The notes: generated from the letters alone by a model not told the origin. DNA of 46,257 nt from Bacillota bacterium (GCA_023395595.1 JAEWYO010000021.1:1-46257), one strand, 5' to 3'; positions 13,623 to 23,206 are shown, counted from the first letter of the stretch. A program made the numbers and translations.

Positions 13623-14750
13623 ATGAACAGCATTCGCATTATGTTGGCAGCACATTCTGCCGACGACAGAAAACTGATCTCGGGACTTTTAACGGATGAG
13701 GTACTGCGCGTTGTCAGCACCTTCCGTCCGGATGCTGACGGGCTTAAAAAAGCATCCTCCCAGCCGGCGGATGTGCTTTTGATCGGTACCCGCGCGATGC
13801 CGAGCCAGGAGTTGGATTTTGCGGAGCGGATGTTTACCACGCGAAGCGATATCACGATCCTGCTGCTCGCTCCGGCGCTGGACGCCCGGACGATGGCCCG
13901 CGCGATGGAATGTGGCATTGCCCGCGTGATCGACATCGACAGCAGCGAGCACGACATCTGCACGCACATCATGACGGCGGCCAATCGGGACCAGAACCGC
14001 CGCAACAGCACACAAATGATCGCAAGTTACGATTCCAAGATCGTCGCGTGCTATTCGCCCAAAGGCGGCGTCGGCAAGACCACGCTGGCGGTCAATTTGG
14101 CATACGCGCTTGCCACGCTGAACAAGAAAATTGCGCTGATCGACCTGAGCTTGCAGTTCGGGGAAGTCGGCGTGTTTTTGGATATTGCGAAAGGCGATAC
14201 CATCGCAGACATGGTCGAGGAGCACTCGTTTGAACTCTCGACGATCAAGAGCTACCTCATTCGCCACCAGAGCGGGATTCAGGTGATGCTCTCCAGTAGT
14301 TCGCCGGAGTATGCGGAGCTGATCCAGCCGGTACATATCAACGCGATTCTCTCCTCGTTGCGCACGGAGTTTGACTATGTCATCATCGATATGGGTGTTG
14401 CATTCGGGGACTGTGCCATCGCCGCAATGGAGACTGCGGACGCAATTTTGCTGGTGGTCAACGAGGACATCGCTTCCCTGCATGATGCAAAGCGGAGCAT
14501 TAAGGTGCTCGAAGCGCTCAACCAGCAGGACAAGCTCAAAATCGTGGTCAACAAAGAAGGAATTTCAACCATCACGGTCAAAAACGTTGCAAATCTCCTG
14601 GAGGCAACGCCTGTGCTCGTGATTCCGTATGATCTCAAGTCGGCGATGCTCGCGGTGAACCGCGGAATTCCGATGTTGAGTTGCGCGCCGAACTCCAAAG
14701 CGAGCAAAGCGATTCGCGACTATGCGCGCACCCTGATCCGGAGGGTATAA
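13623..14750 (+). CDS. tadZ: TadZ/CpaE-like ATPase
   Basis: A 375-aa protein with a receiver-like N-terminal domain (residues 5-120, SIRIMLAAHSADDRKLISGLL to GIARVIDID) and a ParA/MinD-type ATPase domain. The deviant Walker A motif SPKGGVGKTTLAVNLAYAL is near residue 145, followed by IALIDLSLQFGEVGVFLDI and YVIIDMG. TadZ/CpaE proteins mark the cell pole or another site where the Tad machine is built. The phosphoacceptor Asp of true receivers is not evident, as is normal for the family. Spacing of 2 nt to tadA implies coupled translation. Confidence 0.9.
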   Translation: MNSIRIMLAAHSADDRKLISGLLTDEVLRVVSTFRPDADGLKKASSQPADVLLIGTRAMPSQELDFAERMFTTRSDITILLLAPALDARTMARAMECGIARVIDIDSSEHDICTHIMTAANRDQNRRNSTQMIASYDSKIVACYSPKGGVGKTTLAVNLAYALATLNKKIALIDLSLQFGEVGVFLDIAKGDTIADMVEEHSFELSTIKSYLIRHQSGIQVMLSSSSPEYAELIQPVHINAILSSLRTEFDYVIIDMGVAFGDCAIAAMETADAILLVVNEDIASLHDAKRSIKVLEALNQQDKLKIVVNKEGISTITVKNVANLLEATPVLVIPYDLKSAMLAVNRGIPMLSCAPNSKASKAIRDYARTLIRRV

Positions 14751-14752
14751 TC

Positions 14753-16063
14753 ATGGGACTGCTCGAACGCCTGGATAAAAAAACACCAACCCCGCAGGCG
14801 GGCGCCGCGGCGCAGGCGGAGGCGGACGAAGTCGCTGCCCTGCGTGAGCGGGTTCACTATCAGGTTGTGGAAGCGCTGAACAAGCGCGACGAGAAGCACA
14901 GCGGCGGCACCAACGAGACGGAAACGCGCGCGATCATCGAGTCCGCGCTGGAGCAGCATGCCTCCGCCATGGCGCGGCCGGAGCGCAACCGCATCGCGAC
15001 GGAGATCTATGACTCCATCCGCGGCCTCGGCCCGCTGGAAAAGCTGCTGGCGGACGAAACCGTCACCGAAATCATGGTCAACGGTGCAAAGCAAGTGTTT
15101 GTGGAGCGCAAAGGTAAGCTGACACAGAGCGATGTGACGTTCTATGACAACGAGCAGCTGCTCAACGTCATCGACCGAATCGTATCTCCGCTAGGCAGAC
15201 ATATCGACGAGGCAAACCCGATGGTGGACGCGCGCTTGCCCGATGGCTCCCGCGTCAACGCGGTGATCGCGCCGCTTTCACTCAAAGGCCCGTTGCTCAC
15301 GATTCGTAAGTTTTCCAAAACACCGCTTACGGTTGAGAACTTGATCAACTACGGAAGCCTCACCATGAAGATGGCGGCGTTCCTCGAAGCTTGTGTACGA
15401 GGCAGGCTCAACGTCGTCGTTTCCGGCGGTACCGGCAGCGGGAAAACAACGCTGCTGAACGTGCTTTCCGCCTATATTCCCTATGACGAGCGAATCGTGA
15501 CCATCGAGGATGCGGCAGAAATTCAGCTGCAGCAGACACACGTGCTCACGCTGGAAGCAAGGCCGGCGAACTTGGAGGGAACGGGACAAATCACCATCCG
15601 CGATTTGGTGCGAAACGCGCTGCGTATGCGTCCGGATCGCATCATCGTTGGCGAGGTGCGCGGCGGTGAAGCGCTCGACATGCTGCAGGCGATGAATACC
15701 GGCCACGACGGTTCGCTGACCACCGGACACGCGAACACCACGCGCGATATGCTCGCGCGACTCGAGACCATGGTGCTCATGGCTGGCATGAACCTGCCGG
15801 TCTCGGCAATCCGCCAGCAGATCGCCTCCGCAATCGACATCATCGTGCAACAATCGCGTATGCGGGATGGCAGCCGCAAGATCATCGGTATCAGCGAGGT
15901 GATCGGTATGGAAGGCGACGTGATTGTGACGCAGGAAATTTTCACCTACGACTATGGCGACGGGCGCACGCCGGGCCGCTTCCGCGCCACAGGTATCAAA
16001 CCGCGCTGTGCGGACAAGCTGCTTGCGGCAGGCGCGGGAATCAAGGACGAATGGTTCCATTGA
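14753..16063 (+). CDS. tadA: TadA/CpaF secretion ATPase
   Basis: A 436-aa hexameric ATPase that powers pilus assembly. It contains the N-terminal all-alpha region, then IYDSIRGLGPLEKLLADETVTEIMVNG, the Walker A motif SGGTGSGKTTLLNVL near residue 226, the Asp-box TIEDAAEIQL, the Walker B region RPDRIIVGEVRGGEALDMLQAMNTGHDGS and the His-box TTGHANTTRDMLARLE. All motifs needed for catalysis are present. The ATG at 14753 has GGAGGG ten bases upstream, overlapping the end of tadZ. It works with TadB and TadC encoded next. Confidence 0.95.
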   Translation: MGLLERLDKKTPTPQAGAAAQAEADEVAALRERVHYQVVEALNKRDEKHSGGTNETETRAIIESALEQHASAMARPERNRIATEIYDSIRGLGPLEKLLADETVTEIMVNGAKQVFVERKGKLTQSDVTFYDNEQLLNVIDRIVSPLGRHIDEANPMVDARLPDGSRVNAVIAPLSLKGPLLTIRKFSKTPLTVENLINYGSLTMKMAAFLEACVRGRLNVVVSGGTGSGKTTLLNVLSAYIPYDERIVTIEDAAEIQLQQTHVLTLEARPANLEGTGQITIRDLVRNALRMRPDRIIVGEVRGGEALDMLQAMNTGHDGSLTTGHANTTRDMLARLETMVLMAGMNLPVSAIRQQIASAIDIIVQQSRMRDGSRKIIGISEVIGMEGDVIVTQEIFTYDYGDGRTPGRFRATGIKPRCADKLLAAGAGIKDEWFH

Positions 16064-16105
16064 TTTTTTGAGCTTTTCGGATCAAAATGAAAGGAGATGA
16101 GACAC

Positions 16106-17035
16106 ATGCTTCGAGGATTGGTCGTGCTGGTGTTTGTGATCGCGTGTTATTTCATCTTCTATCTCATTGCGGCTGCGCGCACAAAAGAAAAGCGCGAAAT
16201 GGACAGTCGTGTGCGCGTGCTCTTTGAACTCAACGCCAATGAGAGCGCAGACAAGCGCGCGGCGAAGAATACAAAACGTAAAAACCCGCTAAGGCTGGAG
16301 CAGATTGCAGACGAATTATACGTTGCTGGCGTTGCCTTGCGCGCGGAAGAGTTCGTTACGATCTGGATTCTTTTAGGCGCGGTTATTCCTGCGATCGCAC
16401 TGTTTCTCGGCGCGGCGACGACGGTCTGCATCGGCATGGTCATCGTCGGCGCGGCGGCACCGATTTCCTGGGTGACGATCAAGCGTAACAAGCGGCTTGC
16501 AATTCTTGGTTCACAGTTGTCCGATGCGCTCACGATTATCTGCAATGCGCTGCGCGTTGGCCAGTCGTTCCAGTCGGCGATGAAGAACGTCGCAGACGAG
16601 ATGGAGGAGCCGATCTCGCGCGAGTTTATGCGTGTCTATCGTGAAACGCAGTATGGCATGCCGCTCGAAACCAGTCTTGGCAGGCTTGTGAGCAGAACCA
16701 AGAATGCCGATCTTGAGCTCGTGTCCAACGCCGTGATCATCCAGCGGCAGATCGGCGGCAATCTTGCCGTGATCCTGCAAAACATTTCCGATACGATCAA
16801 CCAGCGCATTCGCCTGCGGGGAGAGATTCGAACCATGACCTCCGCCGGACGCATGAGTGGTTATATCATCGGTGGACTGCCGGTTGTGATCATCCTTTTG
16901 CTGATGTTCATCAACCCCGGCTATATCGATATGTTCTTTACAACATCGTCCGGCAGAATCATGCTGCTTGTGAGTGTTGTTCTGGAGACGGTCGGTTTTA
17001 TCGTGGTCAACAAAATTGTCAACATCAAGCTTTAA
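16106..17035 (+). CDS. tadB: TadB inner-membrane platform protein
   Basis: A 309-aa membrane protein of the type II secretion F family. It has an N-terminal helix (LRGLVVLVFVIACYFIFYLI), a paired central helix region (FVTIWILLGAVIPAIALFLGAATTVCIGMVIVG) and a C-terminal helix pair. The cytoplasmic T2SSF domain (LSDALTIICNALRVGQSFQSAMKNVADEMEEPISREF) lies between. I chose ATG 16106, nine bases after AAGGAG; the ATG at 16097 touches the binding site. With TadC it forms the platform driven by TadA. Confidence 0.9.
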   Translation: MLRGLVVLVFVIACYFIFYLIAAARTKEKREMDSRVRVLFELNANESADKRAAKNTKRKNPLRLEQIADELYVAGVALRAEEFVTIWILLGAVIPAIALFLGAATTVCIGMVIVGAAAPISWVTIKRNKRLAILGSQLSDALTIICNALRVGQSFQSAMKNVADEMEEPISREFMRVYRETQYGMPLETSLGRLVSRTKNADLELVSNAVIIQRQIGGNLAVILQNISDTINQRIRLRGEIRTMTSAGRMSGYIIGGLPVVIILLLMFINPGYIDMFFTTSSGRIMLLVSVVLETVGFIVVNKIVNIKL

Positions 17036-17050
17036 GGAGGGAAATGCCGT

Positions 17051-17974
17051 ATGAGATATGTCGTTTTAGCGTTTACAATCGCGGTATTTCTCGGTATTGT
17101 TGCGCTTTTGCAGGACTATGGCCAGAAAAGTGATCTGATGAAGAAGCGCTTTGGCCAGGTGGTAGATACCGAGCGCCCATATAGTGATGAAGAACTCAAA
17201 AAGTCGTTCTCGGAGCGCGTATTAAAGCCCTTTGCCAAACGCCTGACAGAAGGCCTCCGCCGAAGTGCCGGCAATCGACCGGTCGGGCAGAGCAAGTCCG
17301 CCATCAAGCTCAACAAACAGCTCAAGTCATCCGGTCTTGCGCTCTCACTGCAGGAGTTTACGCTGATCAAGAGCATGCTGACCATCGTGTTTTTTGTGGT
17401 TGGCATTCTGCTGTTTTTACTTCTGCCGATCAGTTTTCTCATGCGGCTGGTCGTTTTGATGGTGATGATCAACATCCCGCTGTACGGAACCAGTTCTTTT
17501 CTCACATCCCGCGTGAAGAACCGCAAGGAAGCCATTTTGATGGAATTGCCGGACACGATGGATGTGCTGATGGTCAGCGTTGAGGCGGGGTTGGGGCTGG
17601 ATGCCGCAATCGTGCGCCAATATGCAAAGAACAAGTCCGTCGTGCTGACGGAGCTCAACAGCGCCATCCGCGAGGTGCAGATGGGCGTTCCGCGCCGAAC
17701 CGCACTCAAGGAGATGGCGGATCGCTGCGATGTCAAAGAACTCAGCGCGTTTGTGACCGCTCTGCTGCAAGCAGATCAACTTGGTGTTCCGATTAAAAGC
17801 GTGCTGGAAGTGCAGGCAGAGCGACTGCGTATCGAGCGCAAACAGATGATTCAGGCAAAGGCCGCCAAAGCCCCGATCAAGATCATGCTGCCGACGGTCG
17901 CGTTTATTTTTCCTGTGATATTCATCATTCTGCTTGGCCCAGCCGCGGTAGATCTCATTGCCACGCTGAGTTAA
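17051..17974 (+). CDS. tadC: TadC inner-membrane platform protein
   Basis: A 307-aa T2SSF-domain membrane protein, the partner of TadB. One N-terminal helix, a charged cytoplasmic region (to about residue 95), a hydrophobic hairpin (MLTIVFFVVGILLFLLLPISFLMRLVVLMVMI) and the T2SSF core MELPDTMDVLMVSVEAGLGLDAAIVRQYAKN are followed by the terminal helix IMLPTVAFIFPVIFIILLGPAAVDLI. The ATG at 17051 has AAGGAGGG about nine bases upstream. It lies 15 nt after tadB. Confidence 0.92.
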   Translation: MRYVVLAFTIAVFLGIVALLQDYGQKSDLMKKRFGQVVDTERPYSDEELKKSFSERVLKPFAKRLTEGLRRSAGNRPVGQSKSAIKLNKQLKSSGLALSLQEFTLIKSMLTIVFFVVGILLFLLLPISFLMRLVVLMVMINIPLYGTSSFLTSRVKNRKEAILMELPDTMDVLMVSVEAGLGLDAAIVRQYAKNKSVVLTELNSAIREVQMGVPRRTALKEMADRCDVKELSAFVTALLQADQLGVPIKSVLEVQAERLRIERKQMIQAKAAKAPIKIMLPTVAFIFPVIFIILLGPAAVDLIATLS

Positions 17975-18057
17975 AGCAAGGCGAAGAACCATGTTGTATT
18001 GCAGGCGGCAAGAAGAAACGAGCGCAAAAGAACAGTAACGATTGACAAGAGGCAAGG

Positions 18058-18399
18058 ATGAAGACGGTTCAGATTGCAAAAGACGGCGTGGTATTCGCAA
18101 CGGTTTGGCACGCAACGGGATATTTCGCGCGTCTGCGCGGGCTGCTGGGCCGGAAGCTGGAGGCGGATGGCGGCATGCTGCTAACCCCTTGCAGCGAGAT
18201 CCACACCATCGGCATGAAATATGCAATCGACGCACTGTATCTGGACAAAGCGGGGCGCGTGCTGCGGGTGGATGAGCGGCTTGTGCCCGGGAGAATTCTG
18301 CCGCTGCAACGCGGCGCAAGGCATGTTCTGGAGTTGCCGGAGGGAAGCGCAAATCGGCGCGGCCTGACGGCAGGAGACATACTGGAGGTAATCCGATGA
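18058..18399 (+). CDS. DUF192 family protein
   Basis: A 113-aa protein matching the DUF192 family: FARLRGLLGRKLEADGGMLLTPCSEIHTIGMKYAIDALYLDKAGRVLRV...LVPGRILPLQRGARHVLELPEGSANRRGLTAGDILEV. The family's molecular function is not established. In Bacteria and Archaea it is often exported, but no signal peptide is seen here. It lies 83 nt after tadC and overlaps the next gene by four bases (ATGA), so the two are translated together. A short SD (AGGCAAGG) precedes the start. Confidence 0.8.
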   Translation: MKTVQIAKDGVVFATVWHATGYFARLRGLLGRKLEADGGMLLTPCSEIHTIGMKYAIDALYLDKAGRVLRVDERLVPGRILPLQRGARHVLELPEGSANRRGLTAGDILEVIR

Positions 18400-19337
18400 A
18401 TGAACCAATCGAGCGCAGCGCAGAGGGAATCGATTCCCTACGCAGCCGCATGGACTCCGACGCGCGGTTTCGGCGCGCGCTGTCCGGCTATGACCCGCAG
18501 GATGTGCGCGCTTATGTGGAGAACGTAAAGCGCATCTTTGCGCAGCAGGCGAAGGCTGCCAAACTGGAACAGGAGAACCTGATTGCCCAGCTGGATTCCG
18601 CCAAGAGCGAAATTCAGGCGCGTAATTACGGCATCAAGAAGTTCAAAGAACTGCTGGTGGAGCGCGAAGCGCAACTCAACAACGCAAATACGCGCATCAA
18701 CGCGCTGCTGCAAACCGTGAAATCGCACGGCGCAGAGCGCGAGGAACTGGAGCGCCTCCGTCAGGAAGCGGCAAGCAGCGGAAACGCGGAGCGGATTGCC
18801 TCGCTGGAAAAAGAGACACAGCAGCTCCGCTCGGCGGTTGCGCAGGCTTCCAACCTCGTCAACACATGGAAGGCGGAGCGTGAGCGCCTCATGGAAGAAA
18901 ACGACCGACTGCGCGAAGAGGTATATTACCTGCGCGCGGTGGCATCCAGACCCATCGAAGCGGAACCCAATCCCGCCTATGCGCAGCAAAACCCCTATGC
19001 AAACGCCTACGAACAGCCGATGCGCCCGATGCGGCCGGATGTGATTACCGCAGAGAACCGGTTTGTCCAGCCGAGCGCACAGCAGGTAATGCAGCAACCC
19101 ATGCAACAGCCGATGCAGCAACCCGTGCAGCAGGCGCAGGCAAACAACCAGCAGCGAGAATTCTCGCAGGTTGCGGATAAACTTGCAACCATGTTTGCCG
19201 AGGCGTATCAGCTCATCAGCCAGTTTAAGACCAATCTGGACGCCCAGCCGGAACCCCAACCGCGGCAGCCGCAGCCTACGATGCAGATTTTGCGTCCGGA
19301 AGCGGTCAATGCGGACGCATTCTATCCCAGACGATAA
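18396..19337 (+). CDS. DivIVA-like coiled-coil protein at the end of the Tad operon
   Basis: A 313-aa cytoplasmic protein. Residues 26-45 (FRRALSGYDPQDVRAYVENV) resemble the membrane-binding N-terminal motif of DivIVA/GpsB-type proteins, which has GYdp-x-V-x-x-Y/F. Residues 46-190 are a long heptad-rich coiled coil (LEKETQQLRSAVAQASNL, LMEENDRLREEVYYLRA). A Pro/Gln-rich stretch with MQQP repeats (about 230-250) and a short amphipathic segment follow. DivIVA proteins gather at curved membrane and recruit partners; I infer a role in placing the pilus machine or in cell-pole organisation. It is translationally coupled to the DUF192 gene. Confidence 0.65.
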   Translation: MNEPIERSAEGIDSLRSRMDSDARFRRALSGYDPQDVRAYVENVKRIFAQQAKAAKLEQENLIAQLDSAKSEIQARNYGIKKFKELLVEREAQLNNANTRINALLQTVKSHGAEREELERLRQEAASSGNAERIASLEKETQQLRSAVAQASNLVNTWKAERERLMEENDRLREEVYYLRAVASRPIEAEPNPAYAQQNPYANAYEQPMRPMRPDVITAENRFVQPSAQQVMQQPMQQPMQQPVQQAQANNQQREFSQVADKLATMFAEAYQLISQFKTNLDAQPEPQPRQPQPTMQILRPEAVNADAFYPRR

Positions 19338-19386
19338 TCGCACTGGAGTCACAAAGACAAAAAGGGAAGAACCAATAAACAGAAAG

Positions 19387-19433
19387 AAAGCGCAAAGCTC
19401 TGGCTGACAGCAGCCGCGCGTTTGCGCTTTTTT
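19387..19433 (+). terminator. Bidirectional terminator at the end of the Tad operon
   Basis: AAAGCGCAAA (19387-19396) pairs with TTTGCGCTTT (19421-19430), followed by further T. Read on the minus strand it has a TTTCTTTCT tail and can also end the gtrA transcript. Confidence 0.8.
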
Positions 19434-19489
19434 ATGAAAGTCATACCAAGTATTCGGGTCAGAATCCAGCAGGCATCGCCAGAGCGAGC

Positions 19490-19927
19490 CTACTTACGCC
19501 CGGTGCTCTGATAGAGCAGGATTTTTCGCGCGAAGAAATTCCAAAACAGTACGACGGCGGAAGCGATCACCTTGGAAAGCATGTAATGCAGCTGGACAAT
19601 CTCGGTGAAGCAATACAGCAGCACCTCCGTGAGCCCAAGCCCGATCAGACCGATGAGCGCGTATCCGGCGAACTCCAGCACGCGGCCAACCCGCGCCGCC
19701 TGCGCGCGAAACACGAGTGCGCGGGAGAGCAGAAAATTGCAAAGAAGACCTGCGACGAAGCCGATACACGCACCGAAGAGATAATGCATGCCTAGATGCA
19801 CGCAAAGCCAGAGCACGCCCGCATCGACGAGAAACGAACATCCGCCAACGAACACGTAGCGAAAGAACTGAATCAGCGGTTGGGTGGTCGGCTCCGTAAA
19901 CAGCCGCTTGAACAAGGGTTTCTCCAT
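19490..19927 (-). CDS. GtrA family membrane protein
   Basis: A 145-aa protein with four membrane helices, matching the GtrA/DPMS-2 family: FFRYVFVGGCSFLVDAGVLWLCV, YLFGACIGFVAGLLCNFLLSRALVF, GYALIGLIGLGLTEVLLYCF and MLSKVIASAVVLFWNFFARKILLY. GtrA proteins are thought to help move polyprenyl-linked sugars across the membrane for surface glycan glucosylation. GGAGGA lies five bases before the start. It is the second gene of a two-gene minus-strand operon, 23 nt after the FAD enzyme. Confidence 0.88.
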   Translation of the reverse strand: MEKPLFKRLFTEPTTQPLIQFFRYVFVGGCSFLVDAGVLWLCVHLGMHYLFGACIGFVAGLLCNFLLSRALVFRAQAARVGRVLEFAGYALIGLIGLGLTEVLLYCFTEIVQLHYMLSKVIASAVVLFWNFFARKILLYQSTGRK

Positions 19928-19950
19928 CGGTTCCTCCGTTTGCCGTGATA

Positions 19951-21492
19951 CTACTTTTTTTCGTGATAGCTTGACTCGGTGTTGACGCTCCAGATATTCT
20001 CGCGCCCGGGCTTACCTGTGCGGATGTTTTCCACCGCTTCAAATGCCGTTGCCATCGAGTGATCCATGTTGTTGTAGCGGTGCTGTCCGTTTCGTCCGAT
20101 GCAATAGAGATTTTCGATGCCATCGAGATACGTTTTCAGGGTATCGATCTCGTCATAGGTGTCAAAATAGGCGGGGTACGCCTTCTGTACGCGCTCCCGG
20201 CAGCTGCTGAGAATGGGAGTATCGGCACAGATAATGCCGATGCGGATGAGTTCCTCAACCGCGAGGGAGATGCATGCTTCCTCGGACATCGACCAGAACG
20301 AGTCACCTTCTGCGCAGAAATACTCCAGACCGATCCAGACCGTGCTGAGCGGGTCTTTGACCATATAGGGCGACCAGTTGTTGAAAATCTGCACCCGTCC
20401 GAGTTTCACGCCCTGATCTTGGACATAGATCCAGCAATCGGGCACGATGTTGCCGAGGGTCTTCCGACCGGTCGTGTTGGGTATCTTGAGCCGATCGACC
20501 AATAGTCCGACCGTGACAAAATCCCGATACGGCAGCCCGGCAGCGATATTGCGAATCTCCGGCGGCACATCCGGCAGCCCTTCTACCAGAGAGCGAAGTG
20601 GCATTGACGAGAGCACAAGGTCGCAGGGGAAGGACTCATCGCTGCAACTGACCATTTTGATCTTGTTTTGCTCGCAGAAAAAAGAGGTTACTTTTTTGCC
20701 AAACAGCACCTCGCCGCCGCGTGCGCGAACCTCGTCGCAGACCGTTTCCCAAAGCTGACCCGGGCCAAACTTTGGATAAGCGAATTCTTCGATGAGCGAT
20801 GTTTCCACCGTGCGGCGGCTTGCGGGAAGCATGCGCTGCAGAATGTTTTTCATGAGCGCGAGGATCGAGAGCCCCTTGACCCGCTGCGCACCCCAGTCAG
20901 CGGAGATGGCGCGCGGGTGCCTGCCCCAAACCTTCTCGGTATAGCTTTCGAAAAACATGCTGTAAAGCACTTTACCAAAGCGGTTGATATAAAAGTTTTC
21001 CAGCGATGTCTCCGGCAGCTTGTGAACACAGGCAATCAGATAGGAAAACCCCGCGCGCAGCGTGGTGAAAAACCCCATATTGCGAAGGGTTGACCACTTC
21101 AGGCTGATTGGATAATCGTAGAAGTTACCGCCGAAATAGATGCGCGAGACGCGCTGGCGGGTGAGCATCACGCGATCCTGCGTTTCCGGATCGGGTCCGC
21201 CGGGCGAAAGCCGCGCCGGACGCGAGAGTAGACGTTCGTCAAGCGCAGGCTGGCCCTGCATGGGCAGCATGTGTTCCCACCAGGCGGTGACGCGCTCATC
21301 CTTCGAGAAGAAGCGGTGTCCGCCGATGTCAATTCGGTTTCCCGCGTGCGCAACGGTCTTGGAGATGCCGCCGATGCGCGTGTCCTCCTCCAGAATCGTG
21401 ACGCGGTAGGTTTCCGGCTGCTGAAGCAGCTCGTAGGCTGCCGTCAGTCCGGCCGGGCCTGCGCCGATGATGACCACATGCGTTTGTTTCAT
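19951..21492 (-). CDS. FAD-dependent oxidoreductase, UDP-galactopyranose mutase / amine oxidase-like
   Basis: A 513-aa flavoprotein. The dinucleotide motif VVIIGAGPAGLTAAYEL is at residues 6-22, followed by EEDTRIGGISKTVAHAGNRIDIGGHRFFSKD, the second FAD contact typical of the NAD(P)-binding Rossmann/amine-oxidase group. The C-terminal FAD contact is NLYCIGRNGQHRYNNMDHSMATAFEAVENI. Such proteins are often near glycan genes and related to UDP-galactopyranose mutase, but true Glf is shorter (about 370-390 aa), so the reaction is uncertain. AAGGAG lies about 14 bases upstream of the ATG. It pairs with gtrA, pointing to surface-polysaccharide chemistry. Confidence 0.75.
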   Translation of the reverse strand: MKQTHVVIIGAGPAGLTAAYELLQQPETYRVTILEEDTRIGGISKTVAHAGNRIDIGGHRFFSKDERVTAWWEHMLPMQGQPALDERLLSRPARLSPGGPDPETQDRVMLTRQRVSRIYFGGNFYDYPISLKWSTLRNMGFFTTLRAGFSYLIACVHKLPETSLENFYINRFGKVLYSMFFESYTEKVWGRHPRAISADWGAQRVKGLSILALMKNILQRMLPASRRTVETSLIEEFAYPKFGPGQLWETVCDEVRARGGEVLFGKKVTSFFCEQNKIKMVSCSDESFPCDLVLSSMPLRSLVEGLPDVPPEIRNIAAGLPYRDFVTVGLLVDRLKIPNTTGRKTLGNIVPDCWIYVQDQGVKLGRVQIFNNWSPYMVKDPLSTVWIGLEYFCAEGDSFWSMSEEACISLAVEELIRIGIICADTPILSSCRERVQKAYPAYFDTYDEIDTLKTYLDGIENLYCIGRNGQHRYNNMDHSMATAFEAVENIRTGKPGRENIWSVNTESSYHEKK

Positions 21493-21633
21493 AATGGCTG
21501 CTTGGTCTCCTTATGCGCGATAGCTTGTGTGAAGCGAAATGAGAAGAAGATTGTGTTTCAATCCGCTCCATTCTACCATTTTTCCCGCACAAATAAAAGG
21601 CGGGAAAGTAAAACAGAAAGAGGACAATTTTTG

Positions 21634-23142
21634 ATGAAGCAGGCGAAAGGTGCAACGCAAAACGGGCCAGCGCGGCAGGAAGCGGATGCACTGCAAATAT
21701 CCAACGAGGGCAAAGGCACGCACGCGATACTCATTCTGCTGATCTTTCTGCCGTGTTTGATTGTGCCGCTGCATCTGGACAACGACATCTGGTTTCTACT
21801 CAACAGCGGCCGATATGTTTTGCAGCATGGGATTCCATCCATAGAGCCGTTTACGATGCACCAGAATTTTCAGTTCGTGATGCAGCAGTGGCTCTCGGCG
21901 ACGATTTTCTGGAGTCTCTATGCAAAGTTCGGCGCGGTTGGTATCCTCGCGCTCGTGTTCACGGTCTCGCTTGCAACGGTGTTTGTGCTCTATAAACTTA
22001 CATCGCTGTTGGCAAACGGAAACGAGATCGCAACGTTTGTCACCACGATGATCGCTTCCGCCGCGATCAAACCTTGGATGATTTCGCGACCAATGATCTT
22101 CACGATGTTGATTCTCGTGTGCGAGCTGTATTGCGTGGAGCAGTTTATCCATACAAAAAAGCCGCTTTGGCTGCTCCCGTTGCCCGCATTTTCCGCGCTG
22201 CTGGTCAACCTTCACGCGGCGATGTGGCCGATGCAGTTTGTGATTCTGCTACCGTATTGCGTCGATGCGTTCCGGTTCAAGTTTCTGTTTCTCGAGGGGG
22301 AAGGATACCCGAAACGCTTCTTTTTTCCAGCTCTTGGGGCAATGTTTCTTGCCGGATTTCTCAATCCCTATGGCTGGCGTGCGATGAGCTATGTCTTCCG
22401 GTCGTATGGCTATCAGGAAATCGGGTTTGTACAAGAGATGCAGCCCCCGGACATCAACCAGGGATCCGGGATGCTGATCTTCGGCTTGTTTGCCTTGATT
22501 CTCGCGTTCTATCTGCTCAAAAAGGAGCGCAGTACGCGGCTGCGGTATGTGCTTCTCTCGCTTGGCACGGCGGTGCTGACGCTGTCTTCCGTACGGAGCT
22601 ATTCCATTTTTGCTGCGTGCGGCATCTTTCCGCTGGCGTACTTGCTGCGAGATGTGACGCTTCCCAAGAGCCGAATCCAATCGCAGAAGAGCGTACTGCG
22701 CCTGCGCGCGGTGCTGATCACGCTGGTCGCCGTCGTAATCGGGGTTCTCGTCATCAGTCGCGTGAGCGAGTTTGACGAGCAAAAGGAAACACCTGTGGTG
22801 GCCAAAGCGGTGGACTATCTGCTGGAGTACGAAGACACCGACGGTATGATCCTCTACACTGGTTATAATGATGGCGGATATGTCGAATATCGCGGGCTAA
22901 AGCCCTATATCGATCCTAGAGCCGAAGTCTTTGTGAAGAAGAATAACCAGGTCAAGGATGTCATGAAGGAATACTATGACATGGAGACGGGAATCACATA
23001 CTACAAGGACTTTTTGGATACCTACGGATTCACACACCTGCTGGTTTACCGCGGAGAGCTGCTCCAAACAGAGCTTGCGCACGATCCGGATTATGTACCC
23101 GTTTACGAAGATGACACGTTTTTGGTCTACCGTTTGAAATAA
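21634..23142 (+). CDS. GT-C-like polytopic membrane protein
   Basis: A 502-aa protein with about ten to eleven membrane helices. Right after the first helix is the loop DNDIWFLLNSGRYVLQHGIPSIEPFTMHQNFQFVMQQWLSATIFW, which has the D-x-D-x-W...G...G-x-P...D/E-x-F...WL pattern of GT-C-fold glycosyltransferase-like proteins. The C-terminal extracytoplasmic part (YTGYNDGGYVEYRGLKPYIDPRAEVF) is also typical. Such proteins use polyprenyl-phosphate sugars. The ATG at 21634 has AAAGAGG about ten bases upstream. It is divergent from the FAD/gtrA operon, and the three genes form a glycan module inside the Tad region. Substrate unknown. Confidence 0.7.
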   Translation: MKQAKGATQNGPARQEADALQISNEGKGTHAILILLIFLPCLIVPLHLDNDIWFLLNSGRYVLQHGIPSIEPFTMHQNFQFVMQQWLSATIFWSLYAKFGAVGILALVFTVSLATVFVLYKLTSLLANGNEIATFVTTMIASAAIKPWMISRPMIFTMLILVCELYCVEQFIHTKKPLWLLPLPAFSALLVNLHAAMWPMQFVILLPYCVDAFRFKFLFLEGEGYPKRFFFPALGAMFLAGFLNPYGWRAMSYVFRSYGYQEIGFVQEMQPPDINQGSGMLIFGLFALILAFYLLKKERSTRLRYVLLSLGTAVLTLSSVRSYSIFAACGIFPLAYLLRDVTLPKSRIQSQKSVLRLRAVLITLVAVVIGVLVISRVSEFDEQKETPVVAKAVDYLLEYEDTDGMILYTGYNDGGYVEYRGLKPYIDPRAEVFVKKNNQVKDVMKEYYDMETGITYYKDFLDTYGFTHLLVYRGELLQTELAHDPDYVPVYEDDTFLVYRLK

Positions 23143-23206
23143 GAGAGCCGGCTGCATGCTGCCAGCTTGGCGGACAAACAGAGCAAGATGGCAAGAAAAG
23201 CGCCGA

